Below, piece after piece: positions 34,766 to 41,716 of a stretch of DNA of 64,000 nt (position 1 is the stretch's first letter; the number at the start of each line of letters is the position of its first letter). The notes beneath the pieces were generated by a model, which searched no databases, was not told the DNA's origin, and was given only the letters and a program-made list of their open reading frames with translations. The stretch is from assembly GCF_900115095.1 (NCBI RefSeq), contig NZ_FOVH01000006.1, positions 186,001-250,000 on the forward strand, written 5' to 3'. The DNA comes from Actinomadura madurae. GTDB lineage: Bacteria; Actinomycetota; Actinomycetes; Streptosporangiales; Streptosporangiaceae. The translations under genes were made by a program, and so were the position numbers.

Positions 34766-35359
34766 TCACAGGACGTCGATCGCCAGCGGCGTCAGGCCGC
34801 CCCCGTTGATGCCGGCCAGGTCCTGCGGGCATGCCGACAGCACGACCACGCAGTCCATGGCGGCCTCGAACGTGATCGCGTCGCCCGCGCGGCTCTCGGC
34901 CGTCAGCCACCGCAACCGCCCGGACTCCTCGACCGGGATCCGCATGAACACGTTGACCGGTTGCGGAGTGACGGGCACGGCCAGCCCCAGCTCGGCGAGG
35001 GCCAGGTCCAGGTTCCGGGCGCACGAGGCGTGCCCGGGGGCACCGAGGGCCTCGTAGCGCGCCGAGTCGCACGCGGCGATCAGCATGTCGTGCGATCCGG
35101 GCGAGGTGTCGTCCGCCAGGGCCAGGATCGGCCGCCGGCGGCCGGTGACGAACGACTCGCCCACCTCGGGGAACAGCCGGCTCGTCACGCTGCGGGTATG
35201 CGCGGCGCTCAGATGCTCGCGCGGGTCGTCCGCGGCGAAGGCGAACAGGTCGCCGACCTGCCCGCCTTCCACGTCCACCACCCGCACCCGCTGTCCGCTG
35301 CGCACCCGGACCGCCCGGCCCTCTCCGGCGGGTACCATCGTTCGTCCTGTCGTCGCCAT
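34766..35359 (-). CDS. DUF1989 (urea-carboxylase-associated type) protein
   Basis: A 197-residue DUF1989 protein: VDVEGGQVGDLFAF (about 27-40), ARNLDLAL (about 114) and PQPVNVFMRIPV (about 132). Members occur beside urea or guanidine carboxylases, and paired DUF1989 proteins act as carboxyguanidine deiminase. Here there is one copy and no carboxylase, so the role is unknown; a deiminase or amidohydrolase step on a nitrogen compound would fit. ATG 35359 is chosen; GTG 35383, adding eight residues, is an alternative because neither has a strong ribosome site. Two adjacent palindromes lie just upstream. Confidence 0.8.
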   Translation of the reverse strand: MATTGRTMVPAGEGRAVRVRSGQRVRVVDVEGGQVGDLFAFAADDPREHLSAAHTRSVTSRLFPEVGESFVTGRRRPILALADDTSPGSHDMLIAACDSARYEALGAPGHASCARNLDLALAELGLAVPVTPQPVNVFMRIPVEESGRLRWLTAESRAGDAITFEAAMDCVVVLSACPQDLAGINGGGLTPLAIDVL

Positions 35360-35396
35360 GCCGGCAAGCAGATCACCGCCCACGCCGAGCGATCGA

Positions 35397-35430
35397 TAGA
35401 GATATCTCTAGCATTTGGACCAAATGCTAG
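35397..35430. promoter_or_regulatory. Two adjoining palindromes upstream of the DUF1989-OYE-NodB operon
   Basis: TAGAGAT-ATCTCTA at 35397-35410 is a perfect 14-bp palindrome. It overlaps a perfect 23-bp one at 35408-35430: arms CTAGCATTTGG and its complement around one central A. The pair forms an AT-rich island about 40 bases before the start codon. The first has the same TAGAG-N4-CTCTA form as the site in the PucR/NCS1 gap. Confidence 0.75.
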
Positions 35431-35491
35431 ATGTTCCTCCACGCATCGGCGGGAATTCGCCGGTGACGGGCACGCGACTCGCCTTCGCGCG

Positions 35492-36214
35492 CTAGACGAA
35501 TTGCTGGCCGCCGTCGATGTCGTAGGTGGCTCCCGTGAGCGCCGTGTTGGCCATGATGTGGACGGCCAGTGCGGCGACGTCCTCCGGGCCGACGACGCGG
35601 CCGATCGGGAGTGTGGCCCGCAGTTCTTCCCGGCGCTCGTCGAGCCGGTCTCCGAGGAGGGACGCCGAAAGCGGCGTGTCGACGAAGCCCGCGGCGATGA
35701 GGTTGACGCGCACCGGGGCGAGTTCGAGCGCGAGGGTCGCGGTGAACGGGGGCATGGCGGCGGTGGCGGCGGAGATGAGTCCGAGGCCGCGGCGGATACG
35801 GCGCCCGCCGGTGCCTCCCATGAGCAGGATCGTGCCTCCGGGCCGCATCCTCGGCGCGCCGTGGCGTGCCACGTGCAGCGCCTGCGCCATGTGCCCACCG
35901 ACAGCCTGGCGCACGTCGCCGGCGTCCATCTCGATCAGGGGCTTGTAGTGCGGGCCGCCGGCCGTGATCAGCACGTGGTCGACCGGCGGCGGGAGGCCCT
36001 CGAACAGGCGCGCCACGGCGGGCTCGTCATCGGCGTCGAGCGTCATCGTGCCCTGCGCCCCGACGTCCAGTGCGGCCCGCTCCAGCCGGCCGGGGTCGCG
36101 GCCGGCGAGGACGGTTCGGGCCCCTTCGTCCCGGGCGAGCCGGGCGGTCTCGAGCCCTATTCCCGCGCTGCCGCCGATCAGGACGACCGTCTGCCCGTCC
36201 AGGTGCCTGGTCAT
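35492..36214 (-). CDS. Short-chain dehydrogenase/reductase (SDR), possibly under ECF41 control
   Basis: A 240-residue SDR-like protein with cofactor motif IGGSAGIG (about 13-20) and a C-terminal ATYDIDGGQQFV. The usual YxxxK pair is replaced: the region reads GLGLISAATAAM, so the catalytic Tyr is missing and oxidoreductase activity is doubtful or atypical. ATG 36214 has GGAGG five bases upstream; the longer open frame to 37198 is a shadow of the sigma factor. It diverges from the ECF41 sigma gene, and genes of this type are frequent ECF41 neighbours and targets. Confidence 0.85.
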   Translation of the reverse strand: MTRHLDGQTVVLIGGSAGIGLETARLARDEGARTVLAGRDPGRLERAALDVGAQGTMTLDADDEPAVARLFEGLPPPVDHVLITAGGPHYKPLIEMDAGDVRQAVGGHMAQALHVARHGAPRMRPGGTILLMGGTGGRRIRRGLGLISAATAAMPPFTATLALELAPVRVNLIAAGFVDTPLSASLLGDRLDERREELRATLPIGRVVGPEDVAALAVHIMANTALTGATYDIDGGQQFV

Positions 36215-36331
36215 GGGAGTCCTCCGAGGCGGTGAGCGATGGCCGGAGAGCGGACGGCCTCTCCCATCGCCGGACGACAACGGCCCGAAACCGGCGTTGT
36301 TCCGGCTTTGCGGACATTTAAGGTGGCCTTC

Positions 36332-37204
36332 GTGGAGGCGACGCGCGCGCTGTCGGAGGCCGACTGGGAGACCCACCGGCCGGCGGTCTTCGGGGCGGCC
36401 TACCGGATCCTGGGCACCGTCACCGAGGCCGAGGACGTGACCCAGGAGGTCTGGCTGCGCGCCGCCGCCGCCGACCTGTCCGAGGTGCGGGACCTGCGCG
36501 CCTGGCTGGTGACCGTGGCCGCCCGGACGTCCTACAACGTGCTGAACTCGGCGCGCGTCCGGCGCGAGTCCTATGTCGGGCCCTGGCTGCCCGAACCGCT
36601 GCTGACCGGGCCCGACGCCGCCGCCCGGGTGCTCATGGACGAGTCGGTCAGCACCGCGATGCTGGTGGTCATGGAGGCGCTCACCCCCGCCGAGCGCGTC
36701 GCGCTGGTGCTGCACGACGTCTTCGGCTTCCCGTTCGACCGGATCGCCGAGGTGCTCGGTGCCACGCCCGCCGCCGGCCGCAAGCTCGCCTCCCGGGCGC
36801 GGGCGCGGGTCGCCGCGGTGCGGGAGCGGCCGACGGCGTCCAGGACGGAGACCGAACGCGTCCTGAAGGCGTTCCGGGCGGCCGCCGAGGCGGGCGACAT
36901 GGCCGGGCTCGTCGAGCTGCTGGATCCGGAGGCCGTCTATGTCGCCGACGGCGGCGGCAAGGTGACCGCCGCGCGCAAGCCCGTCCGCGGCGCCGAGCGC
37001 ATCGCCGTGCTGGCAATCAGGCAGATCGGGCTCCGGCGCCCCGACGCGTTCTCGATCATCGAGGTGAACGGGCGGCCGGCCCTCGCGACCTACCGCGGCG
37101 GCGAGCTGGTCTGGCTCGACACCGTGGAGATCGCCGGCGGGCGGATCACGGCGTTGCGGAGACTGGCCAATCCCGAGAAGTTCGCGCACATCGGTCACAT
37201 CTGA
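36332..37204 (+). CDS. ECF41-type RNA polymerase sigma factor with C-terminal SnoaL-like domain
   Basis: A sigma-70 family ECF factor: region 2 (HRPAVFGAAYRILGTVTEAEDVTQEVWLR), region 4 (LTPAERVALVLHDVFGFPFDRIAEVLG) and a C-terminal SnoaL-like domain. Three ECF41 hallmarks are visible: WLPEPL in the linker, DGGGK and the terminal NPEKF. In this group the fused domain acts in place of an anti-sigma factor. I propose GTG 36332 (AAGGTGG five bases upstream, 290 residues as for the family); ATG 36239 and GTG 36323 are alternatives. It faces an SDR gene and precedes an FAD/NAD oxidoreductase, its expected partner. Confidence 0.88.
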   Translation: MEATRALSEADWETHRPAVFGAAYRILGTVTEAEDVTQEVWLRAAAADLSEVRDLRAWLVTVAARTSYNVLNSARVRRESYVGPWLPEPLLTGPDAAARVLMDESVSTAMLVVMEALTPAERVALVLHDVFGFPFDRIAEVLGATPAAGRKLASRARARVAAVRERPTASRTETERVLKAFRAAAEAGDMAGLVELLDPEAVYVADGGGKVTAARKPVRGAERIAVLAIRQIGLRRPDAFSIIEVNGRPALATYRGGELVWLDTVEIAGGRITALRRLANPEKFAHIGHI

Positions 37205-37272
37205 CGCCGCCGTCTTGACTCCCTGCCGAACCCCTCCGATCCCCGGGGGGACGAGGCTGAGAGGACGGGACG

Positions 37273-38430
37273 ATGGCCCACGTTGTGATCATCGGTGGCG
37301 GATTCGCGGGCGTGTGGAGCGCGGCGGGAGCGGCGCTGGCGCGCCGGACCGCCCGCGGAGACGCCGGTCTCCGCATCACGCTCATCGCGCCGGACGAGCA
37401 CCTGGTGCTGCGGCCGCGCCTGTACGAGCCCGAGCCCGACCTGGCCAGGGTGGAGCTCGGCAGGATCCTGGAGCCGATCGGCGTGGAGCACCTGCGCGCC
37501 CGGGTGAGCACGATCGACACCGCGCGGCGAACGGTGGTGGCCGGCGGCGAGGAGATCGGCTACGACCGCCTGGTGCTGGCGGCGGGCAGCGAGCTCGTCC
37601 GGCCCCGGGACCTGCCCGGCGCCAGGCGGCTCTTCGACATCGACACCTTGGAGGGGGCCCGGCGGCTCACCGGCCGTCTGCGCGGCCGGAAGGACTACGC
37701 CGCGGTGGTCGTCGGGGCCGGGTTCGTCGGCCTGGAGGCGGCGACCGAGCTGGCCGCCCGCGGCCGGGTGCTGCTGGTCGACCGGTCGCGGGTGATCGCG
37801 CACCCGCTCGGGCCCGGCCCGCGCGAGGCGATCGAGGCGGCGCTGGACGAGCTGGGCGTCGAACGCCGCCTCGGCACGTCCGTGGCGGAGGTCGGCGACG
37901 GGCACGCCGTCCTGTTCGACGGCACCGAGGTCGAGGCGGACGCGGTGGTCTGGGCCGCGGGGATGCGGGCCAGCGGGCTCACGCGGCAGATCTCCGACCG
38001 GCTCGACCACCTCGGGCGGGTGCCGGTGGACCGGTGGCTGCGCGCCCTCCCCGAGGTCTTCGCGGCAGGCGACACCGCCGCGGCGGCGTTCGACGCCGAC
38101 CACACGGTCATGCAGGCCTGCCAGCACGCCACCCCGCTCGGCAAGGTCGCCGGGTACAACGCGGCGGCCGACCTGCTCGGCGTGCCGCCGCGCGACTTCA
38201 CCCCGGGGCCGTACGTCACCTGCCTGGATCTCGGTGCCGCCGGGGCGATCTTCACCCGGGGCTGGGACCGCCGGGTGATGGCCTCCGGCCCGGAGGGCAA
38301 GGAGATCAAGAGGCGGATCAACCAGGCCATCCACCCGCCGGTCGACGACCCCGCGAAGATCCTCGCCGCCGCCGACCGGGTGCACATCGCGCTCCCGTTC
38401 TTCCCCCGCGACGAGGAGGCCGCCGCATGA
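37273..38430 (+). CDS. NAD(P)/FAD-dependent oxidoreductase (NDH-2-like), ECF41 partner
   Basis: A 385-residue pyridine-nucleotide disulphide reductase-type flavoprotein: FAD motif VVIIGGGFAGVWSA (residues 4-17), NAD motif VVVGAGFVGLEAATEL (about 145-160) and the second FAD motif EVFAAGDTAAAAF (about 265-277). No redox-active Cys pair, so it resembles NDH-2-like dehydrogenases. It lies 68 bases after the ECF41 gene; such oxidoreductases are one of the standard ECF41-linked target classes. Start ATG 37273 has GAGAGGACGGG upstream. Confidence 0.9.
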   Translation: MAHVVIIGGGFAGVWSAAGAALARRTARGDAGLRITLIAPDEHLVLRPRLYEPEPDLARVELGRILEPIGVEHLRARVSTIDTARRTVVAGGEEIGYDRLVLAAGSELVRPRDLPGARRLFDIDTLEGARRLTGRLRGRKDYAAVVVGAGFVGLEAATELAARGRVLLVDRSRVIAHPLGPGPREAIEAALDELGVERRLGTSVAEVGDGHAVLFDGTEVEADAVVWAAGMRASGLTRQISDRLDHLGRVPVDRWLRALPEVFAAGDTAAAAFDADHTVMQACQHATPLGKVAGYNAAADLLGVPPRDFTPGPYVTCLDLGAAGAIFTRGWDRRVMASGPEGKEIKRRINQAIHPPVDDPAKILAAADRVHIALPFFPRDEEAAA

Positions 38431-38553
38431 ACCGGCGCCTTCCGGGAGAATTCGCCGCTAGGTTGTCGATTCACCGAGGCGCCGTTCGACCTCTGGTCGA
38501 CGGTGTCCATCCTTCCCGGGGCCGCCGGCCCGGACGACCACAGGAGCATCCCG

Positions 38554-39105
38554 ATGGGATTCATCAAGTCCAGCCTCTTCATCTCCCTCGACGGCGTGAT
38601 CGAAGCGCCGGAGACCTGGCACTTCCCCTACTTCGACGACCAGATGGGCGCCGTCGTGGGCGAGCTGATGACCGAGGCCGAGGCGACGCTCCTCGGCCGG
38701 CACACCTACGAGGGGTTCGCCTCGTACTGGCCCGACGCCGATCCCGCCGACCCGATGACCAAGACCATGAACAGCGCGCGCAAGTACGTCGTGTCCAGCA
38801 CGCTGACCGAGGCCACCTGGGAGAACTCCTCGCTGATCAACGGTGACGTCGCGGCGGAGCTGACCAGACTCAAGGCCGGCACCCGGCTCGGCACGACGGG
38901 CAGCGCCGCACTGGTGCGCTGGATGCTCGCGCAGGGCCTGGTCGACGAGCTGCACCTGCTCGTGCACCCGATCGTCGTCGGGCACGGCGCCAAGCTCTTC
39001 ACCGAGGGCGACACCGTGCCCTTGAAGCTGCTGTCCTCGACCACCTTCGAGGGGACCGGCGTGGTCCACCTCGTCTACACCGGCGCGGACGCCCCCGCGG
39101 CCTGA
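38554..39105 (+). CDS. RibD C-terminal / dihydrofolate reductase-like protein
   Basis: A 183-residue DHFR-like protein of the RibD_C family: SLFISLDGVIEAPE (about 7-20), LLGRHTYEGFASYWP (about 47-61) and a C-terminal VDELHLLVHPIVVGHGAKLF (about 132-151). Such stand-alone proteins are NADPH-binding reductases of unknown substrate. The ATG has AGGAGCA upstream. It is transcribed alone or with the oxidoreductase 123 bases before it and ends inside a bidirectional hairpin. Confidence 0.9.
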   Translation: MGFIKSSLFISLDGVIEAPETWHFPYFDDQMGAVVGELMTEAEATLLGRHTYEGFASYWPDADPADPMTKTMNSARKYVVSSTLTEATWENSSLINGDVAAELTRLKAGTRLGTTGSAALVRWMLAQGLVDELHLLVHPIVVGHGAKLFTEGDTVPLKLLSSTTFEGTGVVHLVYTGADAPAA

Positions 39106-39124
39106 CCCCCTCGGACGGGGTCAG
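39102..39124. terminator. Bidirectional terminator spanning both stop codons
   Basis: CTGACCCC at 39102-39109 and GGGGTCAG at 39117-39124 form an 8-bp stem with a 7-base loop. The stem contains the TGA of the RibD-like gene on one strand and that of the GH3 gene on the other, so a single hairpin serves two convergent genes. Confidence 0.7.
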
Positions 39125-41433
39125 CGGGAGGTGACCCGGAAGGCGGCGCCCAGCTTCGCGGTGGAGCTGTCACCGGCGTACACGTTGATGGCGCCGGGCT
39201 CCACCACGAAGCGGCCCCGGTTGTCGTAGAAGCCGACGTCCTGCCTGCCGAGCTTGAACGTCACCTTCCTCGACTGGCCCGGGGCGAGCGTCACCCGCTG
39301 GAACCCGCGCAGCCTGCGCACCGGCTGGGAGATGCTCGCGACGGGGTCGTTGACGTAGAGCTGGACCACCTCGTCCCCGCCTCGCCTGCCGGTGTTCCGC
39401 ACGTTCACCGAGACCGTGATCTCGCCGTTCGACGGCATAGTCGCGGAGCTGAGCTCAAGGCCGGAGATGCTGAACGTGGTGTAGCTGAGCCCGTGGCCGA
39501 ACGGGTAGAGCGCGTCGCAGTGCGGCAGGTCGCGGTACCGGGAGTTCCACTTCACCGCCGGGTCGCAGGGGCGCCCGGTCGGCTCGCGGTTGTAATGGAC
39601 GGGGATCTGCCCTAGCGTCCGCGGGAACGACACCGGCAGCTTTCCGCCGGGATTGACCTTGCCCAGCAGGACGTCCGCGACCGCGTTGCCGCCCTGCACG
39701 CCCGGGAACCACGCCTCCAGGATCGCCGGCGCCGTCGCGGCCACCTTGGACAGGGTCAGCGGGCGCCCGTTGACCAGCACGACGACGAACGGCTTGCCGG
39801 TCGCCTTGATCCTCTCGAGCAGCCGCTCCTGCAAGCCCGGCAGGCCGATGTCGCTGCGGGACGCGGCCTCCCCGCTCTGGTTGCTGTTCTCGCCGAGCAC
39901 GAGCACGACCTGGTCGGCGTCCTCGGCCGTCTCGACGGCCGCGGGGAAGCCGGCGTCGGACCCGCACTCGTCTGCGGGCGTGTTGTCCGGCGGGTCCTTG
40001 GCGATCATCTCGCAGCCGGGGGCGAACGTGGTCCGCGGGTTCTGCGCCTTGACGCCCTCGTAGACCGAGACGGCGTCCTCGTCCCGGCCCTGCCCGGACC
40101 ACGGGCCGAGCATGTCGTGCCGGGAGTTCCCGAGCGGCCCGATCACGGCGGTCTTCTTGGCCGGATCCAGCGGGAGCGCGCCGCCGTCGTTCTTGAGCAG
40201 GACCATCGAGCGCGCGGCGGCCTTGCGCGCGGCCGCCACGGCGTCGGGGCGCAGTTGCGCCGCCTCGGCCTTGGACGGGTCGACGTAGGGGTGCTCGAAC
40301 AGCCCGGCGCGGAACTTGACCCGCAGGATCCGCCGCACCGCGTCGTCGATGCGCCGCATGGAGATCCGTCCCTGGGAGAGCAGTTTCCGGCCGTTGTCGC
40401 GGATGGTGGTGCTGACCATCTCCGAGTCGGTGCCCGCGTTCAACGCGATCTCGGCGGCGCCGGGACCGTCGGCGGCGACGCCGTGGCCGCACGGCCCCTC
40501 GTCGGGCGCCTTCGGCGGGCAGGCGCGCAGTTCCGCGACGGCGGTGTAGTCGCTCTCGATGAAGCCGTCGAACTTCCACTCGCGCTTGAGGATGTCGGTC
40601 TCGATGTACCGGTTGGCGCATCCGGGCACGCCGTTGAGGCTGTTGAACGAGCACATCACCGTGTCGGCGCCGGCGTCGATCGCCGCCTTGAACGGCGGCA
40701 GGTAGAGGTTGCGCAGCCGCTGCTCGGACATCTCGGTGGCGCCGTAGTCGCGGCCGCCCTCCGGCTGGCCGTACGCGGCGAAGTGCTTGGGGCTGGTGAC
40801 GACCTTCCCCGGCCTGCCGTAGTCGCCGCCCTGCGCCGCCTTGACCCGCGCGGCGGCCATGACCCCGTTCAGGTACGGGTCCTCACCGCCGCCCTCGACG
40901 ATCCGGCCCCAGCGGGGGTCGTGGGCGACGTCGACCATCGGGCTGTAGACCTGCTTGATTCCGACCGCGGCCGACTCCCGCGCGCCGTAGAAGGCGTCGT
41001 CGGCCGCCACGGCCGGGTCGAAGCTGCTCGCCGCGCCCAGCGGGACCGGGAAGACGGTGCGGTAGCCGTGGATGGTGTCGTAGGCGAACAACATCGGGAT
41101 CTTCAGCCGGGACTGCTCCACCGCGATCCGCTGCAGCCGGTTGATCTTCACCGGGTCGACGAGGCTGAAGACCGAGCCGAGCCCCTTGCGGGCGTCCTCC
41201 TCGGTCACCTGCCCGTCGGAGAGCAGCTGGATCTGCTGCAGCTTCTCCTCCAGCGTCATCCTGGCGAGCAGCGCGTCCACCCGGCCCTCGATGCCCCGGC
41301 CCGCCGGCCGCTGCACCGGCTGCAGGAGCCGCTCGTTGCTCGCCCACGTCGTGGCCGAGGTCCCGCCGGCGGTGAAGGCGAGCAGCACCGTGAAGGTCGT
41401 CGTGACCGCTGCCAGGCGTCTCATCCGGCCCAT
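39121..41433 (-). CDS. Secreted GH3 beta-glucosidase-type glycoside hydrolase
   Basis: A 770-residue exported GH3 enzyme with the full three-part plan: (beta/alpha)8 domain with KHFAAYGQPEGGRDYG (about 221) and the nucleophile Asp in FIESDYTAV (about 297), an alpha/beta sandwich with NGRPLTLS, and a C-terminal fibronectin III-like domain. KHFAAYG is the beta-glucosidase form, not the NagZ form. A signal peptide starts at ATG 41433 (GGGAG upstream); ATG 41424 is possible. A DasR-type dre sequence lies about 80 bases upstream, so GlcNAc-linked control is plausible. Likely acts on cello- or laminari-oligosaccharides outside the cell. Confidence 0.92.
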   Translation of the reverse strand: MGRMRRLAAVTTTFTVLLAFTAGGTSATTWASNERLLQPVQRPAGRGIEGRVDALLARMTLEEKLQQIQLLSDGQVTEEDARKGLGSVFSLVDPVKINRLQRIAVEQSRLKIPMLFAYDTIHGYRTVFPVPLGAASSFDPAVAADDAFYGARESAAVGIKQVYSPMVDVAHDPRWGRIVEGGGEDPYLNGVMAAARVKAAQGGDYGRPGKVVTSPKHFAAYGQPEGGRDYGATEMSEQRLRNLYLPPFKAAIDAGADTVMCSFNSLNGVPGCANRYIETDILKREWKFDGFIESDYTAVAELRACPPKAPDEGPCGHGVAADGPGAAEIALNAGTDSEMVSTTIRDNGRKLLSQGRISMRRIDDAVRRILRVKFRAGLFEHPYVDPSKAEAAQLRPDAVAAARKAAARSMVLLKNDGGALPLDPAKKTAVIGPLGNSRHDMLGPWSGQGRDEDAVSVYEGVKAQNPRTTFAPGCEMIAKDPPDNTPADECGSDAGFPAAVETAEDADQVVLVLGENSNQSGEAASRSDIGLPGLQERLLERIKATGKPFVVVLVNGRPLTLSKVAATAPAILEAWFPGVQGGNAVADVLLGKVNPGGKLPVSFPRTLGQIPVHYNREPTGRPCDPAVKWNSRYRDLPHCDALYPFGHGLSYTTFSISGLELSSATMPSNGEITVSVNVRNTGRRGGDEVVQLYVNDPVASISQPVRRLRGFQRVTLAPGQSRKVTFKLGRQDVGFYDNRGRFVVEPGAINVYAGDSSTAKLGAAFRVTSR

Positions 41434-41511
41434 GCCTGCTCCCGGCTCGGGGGCGCCGGTGCTGGGCGCGGCGCCCGGGTTCGTCCCCCGGAAACGGCTT
41501 GCGTCCACGCG

Positions 41512-41527
41512 AGTGGTCTAGGCCATT
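41512..41527. promoter_or_regulatory. Candidate dre (DasR) operator upstream of the GH3 gene
   Basis: AGTGGTCTAGGCCATT matches the Streptomyces dre consensus (A/T)(C/G)TGGTCTAGACCA(C/G)(A/T) at 14 of 16 positions. A second TGGTCTAG begins 13 bases later at 41527-41534. The site is 79 bases upstream of the GH3 start, a normal position for GntR-family repression. Confidence 0.6.
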
Positions 41528-41716
41528 GGTCTAGCGAGCTTGATCGTGTGGAGCGAACCACGGGAGTCCGATGTGTGTCAAGGGACTGCCGGGCCCACTG
41601 GTGGAGCGGTGACCGCGCCGGCCGTGCGGAGGGAGGGGCGCGGTAACCCGTTGCGGGGCATCGGGCGTCTCCCTTCTAAAGGTGATCATGCAGGAATCCC
41701 CGCGGGAGAGGCGTTC

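Noticed and set aside
35492..37198. Long frame that would make the SDR a 568-residue fusion
   Set aside because: The N-terminal part is antisense to the sigma factor; a good ribosome site and the SDR cofactor motif place the start at 36214.
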